Origin: Dromaius novaehollandiae
Taxonomy: Eukaryota > Chordata > Aves > Casuariiformes > Dromaiidae
Assembly (NCBI RefSeq): GCF_036370855.1
Contig: NC_088099.1
Location: forward strand, 17,637,501 to 17,701,500
Direction of reading: 5' to 3'
Length of the DNA: 64,000 nt
Part shown: in pieces, positions 35,131 through 45,963 of the stretch
Layout: each line of letters starts with the position of its first letter
How positions within the stretch are numbered: position 1 is the first letter of the stretch
Notes under the pieces: generated by a model
Told to the model about the DNA's origin: nothing
What the model saw: the letters and a program-made list of their open reading frames with translations, nothing else
Databases searched by the model: none
Made by a program: the position numbers and the translations under genes

Positions 35131-38100
35131 GGGAATAGCCAGCCAGTGGTTAGCTGTGACCAAAAGCAGCCAAGCAAAGGTTTTCTTCTCCCTCTTCCCC
35201 TTTTGGAATAACATGGCCAAAGTCAGGGTTACTCAGCCCGACTACACTGAGAGGAGAGCATTTTCCAAATTGTTGCCTGAGAAGCAAAGCTACCTGGCTA
35301 CTAACCAAACTCCAGCCCCTGTCCCTTCCTTCCACTGGGGCTTGGGACCTGCTCTCAGGAGAGAGATCGGGGTCTTCTGGGCACAGCCAAGGAAACAGCA
35401 AGTCTGTGGAAAGCAGACTCTTGTCTGCTATCTCACTCGCAACCCTCAGCTCTGAGAGCCCAAATGTGTTCAGAAAAAGTACACAAGAGTTTGCAGAATT
35501 TATATTAAAATAGTGGATCTAATAAACAATCTCCCCTAGAAACAAACAAACAAAAGAACATAACCCTTTCAGCCTTTCTTTTAGGACCAGGTTTTCCCCT
35601 TTGGCTATTGCTTAAATGAATTTGTTTCTTCATCACAGATATTCCCTATATAAAATATATAGTTTATTAGCTTTGATCTCCCCACATGCAGTACTTGAAG
35701 CTGATTCCAAGTTTTATACAGTTAAATACTACCACATGCTTCAAGAGCTCGATACAGCCTTTTCTATAAACTAGCGTAAATCAGAATAAGAATTTGAACT
35801 GCTTCTTGCCAAAATAGAGGGTGTGCCTCTTGCCCAAACTAAACTCTGTTCTTCATCTCTGCTCACAGCTAACCTGCAGTTTAGCAGCTGGGTTTATACA
35901 ATATCTATTATGTTCCATACAGGAACACTGTGGCCTTTCAGTGGCTCTGGGAAATGCAGAATAATCATATCTAAAATCATCAACAGTCATTAAAATCTTT
36001 CTGATCCTGTTAATCATTCAGCAGCCTGGTTATATTTGTTTATCAAAACTATGAAACCTTGGGGAAAAATAGGAAGAGAGAAAAAAAAATCACCTGTATA
36101 ATGTATGAAAAGTCTCTGCATACTGCAGAGGGGTGCAATGGCTTTGGCAGGTTCACGGAAGGGGCTTTACACAGGGCAGGCTTTTTTTTCCTTCTTCAGG
36201 CCCCTAGTGAAACCTGAGGTCCTTGGGAAGCTCAGCCAGCCCATTCCAGTTTCACCATCGTTAAGGCCATTCCAAGCACAGGAGTATCATTCATTATAAT
36301 GAGGATCCACACATGCTAATAAGGATGTGTGGAAGCTGAAGGCAGTGCACGGGGCAGCTTGGTTTGGCCAGCTCAGTGGCACTGTCATGTCTAGCTTCAA
36401 AGGAAAGTTTAATGGCTTGGTTTTGACTCCCAACACCCTAACACCTCCAGGACCACTGCTGTCTGGTGTACTAGGACAGCCCAGTTCAGTCCAGGAGCAG
36501 AAAATGTCCTCATCTTTGTGGGGAAGTGCATCTTCCAAAGTCTTTGGGATGGGTTGATGGAAACCGGCTGCTTTGTGCTCCAGGGGTTCGTTCCTGCTGA
36601 ACACAGTTGGCCTGCTAGAAATCAAACACTGAGTGAGGCAGACCTCTTCCAAGCAGTTTGACTTTGACTTACCTAAGCACATGGTCCTGAAGGACGCATG
36701 GCACTAAGGCTACAAGAAATAAGGGCATTTCCATGAGGGGAAGGAGAGAGCAGTTAAAAATACCACCAAAAATGGTAATCCTTGGCAACTTGGAGGATGC
36801 CAGGAAGAAGCATAAACAAGCAATAGATTTCAGCAGTCAGACAACCAGAAGGTGGTTTTATTTCTGATGAGGGCTTGTTCCAAAACAGTTGATGTTTTCC
36901 ACCGCTTTCAGTTGCCACAGATGGAGAGAGTGTGTGGTGGAAGTGAGTTGTGCAAAGCTGCATGCTCTGCCTCCCTGCTAGGAGCAAGCCGGCTAAGAAG
37001 GGGCTCAGCAGAGCAGCTAGAGGGACACAGGTTGTGATGGACCTATAGCCAAGGAGTCACCTTGGCATTGGAGGCTGGGGGGAGCCATGTTGCGGCTGAA
37101 GTAGAAAATGGAGAGAGATTATTGTGAAACCCCTAAGAGTGATCCCAGACACAGCAATTTTCAGTCCCTGAGCCTCACTGACATGCACTGTGGGGAGCAG
37201 TGCTGCCCTGGGGACACAGCGGGTGGCTCTGTCCCAGGGGACATTAGTGATTATGTGCTGCCTCAAGGTTGCCTCCAGCCCCCCTCTTTCCTTGGTTTGG
37301 TGAAGTTCACTGGCTTTGGGAAGTTTAGCACAGACGAGCATGCTCTCCTGGGGCCAGCAGAACTCCGTAAGGAAAGTCAGGCAGATTGATATGGCAGTCC
37401 TGTGCACATCCCTACCCCAAACCAATGTCCCAGCCATAAGGCATGTTCAGGTGCGGCCTCCCAGTGTCCTCATATTTCAGGTCACCCACAGTCCTCCTGC
37501 CCCAGAACCACCAAACCACCAGAGAAATCCACCTCGAGTAAAAACCCTGGTCTCACATGAACAATCTGCTTGGGAAGGAATGTGAGCACAGAAGAGAAGG
37601 GTATATCCAGGAAAAAATGGATGCATGGTAGCCCGCATAACCTAAGTCATCCCTCAGCATGCCTTCAGATTTCCTGCTACCCCAGGTCCAGTTTTGGCCT
37701 AGTTTCCAAGAAAATGAGCCTTTAGCAGCCATGCTATCCGTGCTGTGAGCTGGATGTCTCTGCCAGTCTCCCCTTCCTCCCATAGTGACTCGGGCACCTG
37801 GAGACTAATCTGAGGTGCAGCTGGTGGAGAGGTGGAGATCTCAGAAACACTGGGCTCTCACATGCTTGTAGGCACCTGAACACAGCGATGGGGTGGCCCC
37901 TGGGGTTTGGGCAGGCATGCACTCCGATTGCAGTTGTAGTTCAACTCCGTTAAAAAGTCGATCGACCACAAGACATGAAGCCTGGGCTTCATCTGTTCCC
38001 GTGTTCACCAAACTGTTTGTTCTTGCATGAGATTATTTTTCCCTCTGCAGTCTCTGAGGACTGTTGGGGGGATTTTAAAGCCCTGTCCCACTGCACAGCT

Positions 38101-39183
38101 GCTTGATGTTCCTGTCAGCAGCTAAAGCAGGAGCAGGCTTACTGGACTGGTCAACTTGGAGCTGTACTGCCCTGCTGCACTGAGAAGGGGACCCAGCAGG
38201 ATTTCCAGGCATTTCTCCAGAGCCTCTCCCAGTCTGGGGCTGGATACTGCCATCTTGATTGACTGAGCAGCCGGTTTCTTGCAGTCCTCTCCAGCACAGA
38301 GGTCTGGAGCATGGGAGGCAGCTTGTCCTCACCCTGGACTGATAACAAGAAAAATAAGCATCTGAAAAGAGGAGGAGGGTATAGATTGGTTTGGGTTCAG
38401 TCTGTCTTGTTCATATACACTGAGGGCCCTTTGGAAAGGTCTACAAAACCCACTTGATTAAAAAAAAGAAAAGAAAAAAGAAACAATTAAGCATTTACTG
38501 TTATTTACTTTTGAAATAGAAATAACTGAACCTTCTTCCTTCTGACATCCACCTCTGACCCTAATTCCTTGCTTTGCGCACAACCAAACATAGTTCAGAT
38601 GGAGGGAAACAGTAGGAGAGAGATTAAGATTCTGGGCTTCAGTTGGAAATATAAATCAGCTTTGAAGCAGTCACATTTTTTGTCCTAACTAAAGGAAGAC
38701 ATCTGTCCAAATCACACTACAGTCACTTTGCTGTTGTAACTAGAAATATGCTGGCTTTCTGGTTGTTAGGAAATTATCTTTTTTTTTTTTCTTTTCATTA
38801 CACTGGGATTGTGTAGCTGGTAATGTTTGAAAAGAAGCTTAGAGCAGGGGAAAGAAAAACTAAATGCATTGAAAAGGTGGAGGTAACGAAGCATGCTGTG
38901 ACTCTGTTTGCGGAGACCTGCCTAGGCGCTGTCAGGCACAGCATCGCCTGCTGAAACGCAAGAAGGAAGCTGGGTAGAAGACATCGCGCAGGATCCCAGA
39001 CTGCAAACGGAGCATGTTGCAAGGAAAGGGAATGCATGGAGGAATGATGAGACCCTATTATCACCCTCACTCCTCCGGCGTATTTGTTTATACGGCTTTA
39101 CTCTGCCTTTTGCCACACAAGTGGTGACGCACTTCACAAGAGCGTGTCACTGGAGGGTCTCCTAATGGTGACCCAGCGACCTC
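35131..39183. other. no gene recognised
   Basis: AT-rich from 35.45 to 36.1 kb, mixed afterwards. Around 35740-35800 the words GATACAGCCTTTTC and AACTAGCGTAAATCAGAATA suggest an old interspersed repeat. Otherwise nothing is visible. Confidence 0.45.
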
Positions 39184-39283
39184 TGAATCCACCCTTGTTA
39201 GCTGCTGGCTGGGAGGGCCGAGCCCCGGCCCCACGCTGGGACAGCAGCTCGTTAGGGGTTTGGAGGCACCTGCACCGCACCGC

Positions 39284-39295
39284 GCTGAGTCAGCA
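39284..39295. promoter_or_regulatory. Maf/NRF2-type site (MARE/ARE) in a CpG-rich patch
   Basis: GCTGAGTCAGCA is twelve of the thirteen bases of the palindromic T-MARE. The reverse strand reads TGCTGACTCAGCGCGG, which also fits the antioxidant response element pattern TGACNNNGC. It sits in a GC-rich patch (39190-39360) with several CpGs. Confidence 0.5.
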
Positions 39296-40220
39296 CAACT
39301 GGCCGCGGTCCCGAGACCTTCCTGGGATCTCCCGGCTACATCCAGTCCTGTGACCGAGGCCCCAGAGCCCAGGGGTCTGCACAGCTGCAGCCCAGAGCTA
39401 ACCCTACGCCCCAGATCACTTGCCAGAAGAGTTACATCACTTTTGTAAAATGGATAGAAAAAGTAAAGCATTTGCCCTGCTTGAACATATACTGCCACAT
39501 GCAGTTTTCCTCCTTCAGCCTGTTATTTCTTAACTCAAATCATTTCACTGGCATGGTTTCTCATACAGCCCAAAAAAGCAGTTGTATTGGCACAACCAGA
39601 GTGGAGAGTAGGAATGCTGCAAAAATTACAGCACCAAGCTCCTGCCTTGTGTGTGACAAAGATCAAGAGAGAGCACAGAACAGCCTTTTGGGTAAAAACA
39701 TTGAATTTCTGTGAGAGAGAGAGGGGAGGGCAGCAGGGAAGAAACAATACATTTTCTTTTTCAACATGTACAAAAAGAAGTTATAGTTTAAATGTTTCAG
39801 AATTATAGAAATGGGAGGGAAAATGCATTGGGGTATAAAACATATGTTACATCTCATGGCAAAGAATAGCTGAGAAATGCCCAGTGATAGTAAAATTTAA
39901 ACTTCACATCTGTTCTTAAATATGTAAAGCATCCAAAACAGTGCTGATCAGTTCCCACTGCCAAACCTGGATGTGTTGGACCTAATATTAAAGCTGTTTT
40001 CTCTCTGTAACCACCTACTGAATTTGAAAAAGCAAAATGTGCTGATCTTGACTTATCACTTCAGTTTTCCAGCACCCTTTTGCTGCTCGATGTCCCAAAT
40101 GGCACTGATGTTAGATGGGCAGCTATTCCACTAAAAACTCTCTTCATTTAAAGAGAGAGAGCATCTTGCTGCAAATACAGTGCCTTTATGGATCTGAATC
40201 TTTGAAGACAGGAAAATGGC

Positions 40221-40241
40221 TTTATTTATTTATTTATTTTT
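40221..40241. repeat. (TTTA)n microsatellite
   Basis: Four to five TTTA units end in a T-run. Confidence 0.9.
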
Positions 40242-40399
40242 AACCTGGAATGCAACCACCTTCCCCCTGGCCACGTCAGTTTGGCTGCCGCCTCCTGTGA
40301 CTAGGGCTTTGTAAACAAAACCCAAAGAGGTCTGGAAGCCACTTTTCTGCCATTGGTTTGACAGCACCTGTAGTTGGCTACTTCAGCACAAACATCCCT

Positions 40400-40545
40400 G
40401 TGTGACGGTACCGCTGGGAAGCGCTCAGTCACCTTGCAAACGCAGCACCTGCTGCAGCCGCGCTGTCTCCAGCCAGCTGTGCCGCAGCAGCACGCGGCAG
40501 CGTGTGTGCGCACACTGGGAGGCACACAGACGGGCCCGTAACAGC
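40400..40545. promoter_or_regulatory. small CpG-rich patch
   Basis: CpG words cluster here (GACGGTACCGCTGGGAAGCG, GCAGCCGCGCTG, GCACGCGGCAGCG, GTGCGCACAC) within about 145 bp. It is too small and isolated to assign to a gene. Confidence 0.3.
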
Positions 40546-42930
40546 CTGCGCTACACCCTTCAGACTCGTGCATACACTGTGATTTCAAAACTCTTCACAG
40601 GCTTCCATGGTTTTTTTGCACTTCTAGGTGGTTTGCTGTTGGGCTCTGCAGTAAAGGTGAGGTTGTGCTGCATGATCAGTGAAGAGATGGCACTGGCTAG
40701 GAGATGAGGGAGGGCAGAGCTGGGGGGATGCTAGTTACCGAGTGGTACATTGGCTCTGGTGGCATTTGGAGGTTGGTGCAGGTCTGAACAGTGAGGGCAT
40801 CAGTAAGCAAACCTGGACTTGCCGAAGGGCTCTTCCTTTGCTGCAGCCCCGTACCAACCTTTCCTCCATCTCCCCAAAGCAAAGCAACTAATCTCCCACA
40901 TCTCCTTTGAATGATACAGATGAAGATATTGATATATGTATCTACAGACTCACACAAATGTTCCCTTTTTCCAAGCACCCACCATGGCAATTCTTATTGT
41001 TGTTATATGGCAGTGAGGATATTCAAGGCCCAAAGCCTCCTGAGAGCTGGGCTGCCAGAAGTGGCGCTTGCCGCCGCGTCCTTCCACTTACTATCCAATA
41101 TCCACCGTCAACCCAAACAGCTGTGGCACAACTGTCACTGCTTATCAGTGTCCCCAGTACAGGGGAGAGCCGAAGAGCACTCAGATTTATTTTAATCATC
41201 TCTATTCATCGAGTGTGGTCACAGAAAGTCAGGCGCAATCAGCCTCAGAGCACAAGCGGTTGTTGCTGCGCTTGTCTGTAGTCACGTCACAGGCAAAACA
41301 GAGGCCCCGTGCAGATCCCGACCCTTTTCCAAGGGCCGCATTCCCCCTAGGGAATACAGCATCACTGAGCAGCCTGGCACACCGTGATGGGGCCGTCTTG
41401 GCTACCGGTTTTCACGGAGCCAGGATGCTTACCTATTCGGTTTGTTTTATGGCAAAGGAATTGCTGGTGCTTTCCTGCCCTCCGCTGCTAGGTGCCTCCC
41501 TGGAGGGGGCGGGTGGCTGCACGTGCTGCAGACACAGAAAGGAAGACCAGAGTGAGGCAAATCCAATCAACTTTGGTGCATTAAACAAACTGTCGGCAAA
41601 TCAGGGAAGTGAAGGCTGTGCTTTGCTTTGTACCTGTTGCGCTTTCCAGTTTTGCCTGCTGCCCTGTACTTACCTACAGACTGTGGTGGCTGGAGAGCCA
41701 CCAGCCCTTGGGGCCGCAGGCAGGCTGTGGCGCAGGAGGCGTACGCGCTACGGTGATTGAACTAGTCTTTTCTCCTACTGCTTTTTTTGTGTGTCCGCTG
41801 CTTTTTGACACCCCGTCAGGACTGTTCGGCAACCACCTCTTTTGTACAAGGGAGTCCATAGGGCTATAAGGTATCTCCTACACCAGTGTCCTCTGCTCTA
41901 TTTGGCTGTCTATGTGGCTGGGCAGGCCTTGCAGTTTTTGCAGCACTTTCTCACTGGCAGTGTTAGGCAGCTTGTGAGGGGCATAGCTTGAGACATGGCC
42001 CAAAAAAGAATACGTCCTATGTTACATATTTAAATAGTCCAAATTTACTGTTCAGCTTTCCTTTCTCCCTCATGGAAAATCCTGCAGAATTAATAGGGAT
42101 TATTAACCCACTGGGTTCTGTAGCAATTACTCTTCAGTCATATGCAGTTTAATAGAGAATGACACCATGTAATTCATTTTCTGTTAAATTAAAAAAACCC
42201 CTATGGGATGCCTCTCATTTTCTAGTCTAGCCTATAGGTAGGACCTTCTCTGTCTCCAAGTTTTAACTATGCACTCCAGAATTTGGAGCCTAACGAAGCC
42301 TTTTGACAAGAGTCTCCCACTGGCCGGGGCACAGGATTGAAATTCCACACCTGCTCTTCTGTCTCGGTTTGCAGGAACTTGTGTGCCCGCTGTGGTGACT
42401 GTGGGCTCTGCCTTTGACATCTCTTCTGTGCCACACGCAGCCTGCGTGTTACGTTTTCTTGGACAGACCATCTTTCCAGTTAGCAGTGTCCAAAATCCAA
42501 CTGTCTCACTGTGGCTGAAGCTCAAGAAAGATCTGGTCTCACCGGAAGAGCAGAGAAGGTGCAAAGCATCTGTGTGGCACACAGAGGAGGTTTTGGCACC
42601 CAAAGCGGAGGCTGGGAGATGGGAGCAGCCTGGGGTCGAGCCTCGGTTGCTGGAGTGATGAGGGGTATTTGGAGAGAAACAGGCAGGGGGTTCATTCATC
42701 CCCCAGCAGGAGACTCTGCAGACAGACAGGCAAAGGCCAAACTAGCATTTTTGAAACATCTAAGGTGGTTTATTAATCCGGAGAGTGTTCTTCTGCTTGA
42801 GGAGGCAAACATAAAAGGCCGACGAGCATTTCAGAAAAACTGTCATTTCAAAATGCACCTGCTCTGTTGAAGCGTAAGGACCAGCGTGTTTGAAAGCAAT
42901 AGCTGGAAACTCTTCACTGTGCTTGGCTAA
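40546..42930. other. no gene recognised
   Basis: The longest frame (41068-41760, plus strand, 230 codons) has no recognisable domain and overlaps other frames. A GC box (GGGGGCGGG) lies near 41504-41512. No repeat is recognised. Confidence 0.45.
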
Positions 42931-44200
42931 GGCTTGTCATGAGCTCGATGAATTTGGAGGGCATTTAAAAAAGAAAAAACCCATGCTGCTTGCTTGGGTA
43001 GGCAGATTTTTTCCAGCTCTCTGGCAAGGCTGAGCCCAGGCCGAGGGCTGGTTTGGTGCCAGGTGTGTGGTGCGCAGGGAAGGCGCTTGCTGCTGGTGCG
43101 TTAAAGGACAGCCAGGAGCTGGCAGAGGAGGCAGCTTTTGCACCAGTGCCATGGAGGAGGAAGGGAACAAACCTCCTGGCATGGCTGGGACAGGTACCGC
43201 TGGTGCCTGCCTTGGTGCGAGGGGCTGCCGAGGGTGGGCTGGCACCCGGTGGGTTCCCGCGGCGAGGGGTCGGCTGCTTCCCTCAAAACTGCTCCATTTC
43301 CTCTGCTGGGGGAAATTCAGCCCATGGAAAATAAAAGCCGTGGCCCTTATGACCTGAGCCTGTGGTCTGGCAGAACAGATGGGGGAAGTGAGGAGTTGCT
43401 GCTCTTGCCCATTTCTCATGCTTTCCCCAAGCAGCTGCCACTGGCCCCAGGGTGGACCTTTGGTTTTACTCCATGCCACAGACCTTTCGCTGCTGCGAGC
43501 TCCCAGCTGAGGCTGCGGATGGCCACGGAGACCAGCTGGCTGTGCGTATTGCTTTGCCTCTTCCTTTCACCATAAGCCCCCGCCTTTAGCGTGGAGATTA
43601 TCACGGGAGCTGATGGACACTGCCGGGATTTGCCATGCAAGTGTCCCTGTGCTTGGTCTGAAATCCCGGCGCCACTGCGGCAGGGCAGGCCTCTCCGGTG
43701 TGCACACCTGTGGGGAAGGCAGCCCGCCGAGCGGGGTGACAGGGTGGTCCTGCTCCCCGAGCGCCCTGGTGCTAAAAGCAAAGCAGGGGATGCCAGGAAA
43801 CCAGAGAGGCGAGCGCCGCTGCATGCCTGTGATGAAATCCCAGCCCTCTGCCGAAGCCCATCAGCAGGAGGGGACGCTTCCAGCCCAGGCTCTGGCTGGA
43901 CCTGCTCCCGCTGCCGCTGTCCCTGCGCTGCGGCGGGGCGAAGCGCAGCCTGTGCCACCCTCTGACGGCAGCGCGCTGCCACAGCATCACGGCGACAGCC
44001 ACTGCCTGATTTATGCCCTGTACAACCGATCCCAAGCAGGTTTGAGAGGCAGAACAGTGGCTCCATGCACAGCATCTTTCCATGCAAAATAATCTCAAGA
44101 GAGACTTGAACTGGAACTCAGCGCTTAGAGGGACCGAGACTGTTTTTAGCTTACAAGTATCCTGGCACAACAGAGGTCTGCACGTCAGGTCTGAAACAGT
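42931..44200. other. GC-rich block with frames on both strands, not called as a gene
   Basis: Frames of 124 to 223 codons overlap on both strands between 42937 and 44170. None has a domain, a signal peptide with plausible cleavage, or a splice context that links them. CpG is moderately frequent (for example CCCGCGGCGAGGGG near 43257). The frames are best explained by stop-poor GC-rich sequence. A lncRNA exon or regulatory block remains possible. Confidence 0.4.
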
Positions 44201-44889
44201 GTCTTAAAATTAGCACAGCTTCTCTCCCCTGCCGAGCACCGGTTTTGCTGCAGCTTTTAGTTTTTTACAGCACCTGTGACAGGCTGCACAGCTAAAAGCT
44301 GCTCTCACCCTCCATTAGACCATTTTACAATCATTAATCTTTCAGGAAAATGCTACACTATTCTGCGACACACCCCGAGTAGCAGGTTACATTTGTCTGT
44401 ATGTTTAAACAGGACCGTTTCACCTTTCCAGTGCAAAGACGTGGCAGGGGTACCCCGTGCTGGGGACGTGACAAGGTGAGGTGTTGCTAGAGCGCTGTGC
44501 CTGGAACGAGGCTGATGGAAAACCTTCACCAACGCTCTCATCCTCTGGGAAATGAAGCTGAAATTTTCACATACACGCCAAAGGCACCAGCAAATGAGTA
44601 AGTGTGCAGCCTTTCTCCCTCCTAGAGCCAGGAACTGTTAGACCATGGGACACGCTGCAAAGCCCCTCTCTTCCTGTGGGCATTGAGGGAGGAGGAGGAT
44701 CTAGAAATAAGGTTCTGGAAGTGAATGGAAAGGAAATGGGAGGGAAGAAAAGTAGATACATGCAGCTTATAATTACATGGACATGTTGCTGCTGAGGTCA
44801 TTTTTACGGTGAATACTGCAGAACTGAATAAAAAAAAAGAATATACTGTAAGCCATTGCAGAGAATTAACTGAAAATTGCATCCTTGCT

Positions 44890-45963
44890 GTAGGATGGCT
44901 AAAAGGATAAAAGCAATGAAACTGCTACTGAGATTAGTGGTCCCAGATACACCTCCCGGAGACCTGGAGCATATCAGGAGTGACTACAAGGCTCTGGGAG
45001 AAAGGGGCCTGGGGGGTCTCCTTGATCCTGCTGGGGCAGGCAAAGGGCTGGAGGTGGAGTGGATGGATCCTGTGCATCAATACCTGGCTGCACAGCTGGT
45101 GTCAACAGCAGGGACTCAGCTTTTACAACCATGGGAATGTCTCTGAGGATGGAGGCCTGCTAGGAAGAGACAGGATCCACCTGGCCAAGCTGGGCAAAAG
45201 CATCTTTCCCAACAGGCTGGCCACTGGGAGAGGAGCTCTTCAGCCTATGAATGACAGGGAGGGAGATGATGACCCACAAACAGGAGAGGAAGTGGTTGAC
45301 CAGGTTGGGAAGCAAAGGGTGCAAGGTGGTGTGGACAGGAGGGGACTCAAAACCAATAAAAACAGGCCAAAGGGGCCCCATCCCAAGTGCATGCACACAA
45401 ATAAGGAAGCGTTGAGAGGACAGCACTGCGGGGGAAGCTCTCGTGCCTTTCCTGGGAAGCCGGCATGACTGGGGGCCTCTCTGAAGTGCCTGTGCACTAA
45501 CGCACACAACATGGGCTGCAAACAGGAGGAACTGGAAGACTGTGTGTGGTTGCAGGGCTATGATTTCATGGGGATCAGAGAGACATGGCGGGACAGCTCA
45601 CACAGCTGGAGTGCTGCCATAGATGGATACAGGCTCTTTGGGAGGGACAGGCCAGGAAGGTGTGTGGGGGAGTTGTCTTCTATCTGAGAGAGCAGTGGGA
45701 ACGCAGGGAGCTCTGCCTGGGGATGGGTGAGCAGCGAGCTGAGAGCTGGTGGGTTGGGATGAGCCGGCAGACCAACATGAGCAACGTTGTAGTGGGTGTC
45801 TGCTACAGCCCACCTGATCAGGAAGAAGTAGTAGAAGAGACCTTCTTCAGACAACTGGAAGAAGTCTCGTGTTTGCATACCCTGGTCTTGATGGGAGACT
45901 TGAACCACCCCAGTATCTGCTGGAAGGGCAACACAGTCAGGCACAAGCAATCCAGGAGCGTCT
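44890..45963 (+). mobile_element. CR1 LINE fragment covering the end of ORF1 and start of ORF2
   Basis: The first half translates, with frame changes, to the C-terminal esterase-like part of CR1 ORF1: INTWLHSWCQQQGLSFYNHG, then DRIHLAKLGKSIFPNRLA. After a spacer comes the start of ORF2, the endonuclease: KQEELEDCVWLQGYDFMGI, RETW (with the family's Glu), GYRLFGRDRPG, NVVVGVCYSPPDQEE, then LVLMGDLNHPSICW in place of the usual GDFNHP. Matching stops at about 45963, just after HKQSRS. Frameshifts separate the blocks, so the copy is dead. Reverse transcriptase and the 3' UTR are absent. Confidence 0.85.

Noticed and set aside
41068..41760. 230-codon plus-strand open frame
   Set aside because: No domain, no recognisable homologue, and internal stretches look like translated non-coding DNA.
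43416..44087. 223-codon minus-strand open frame and its plus-strand shadows
   Set aside because: Stop-poor GC-rich sequence explains all of them. No coding signature was seen.
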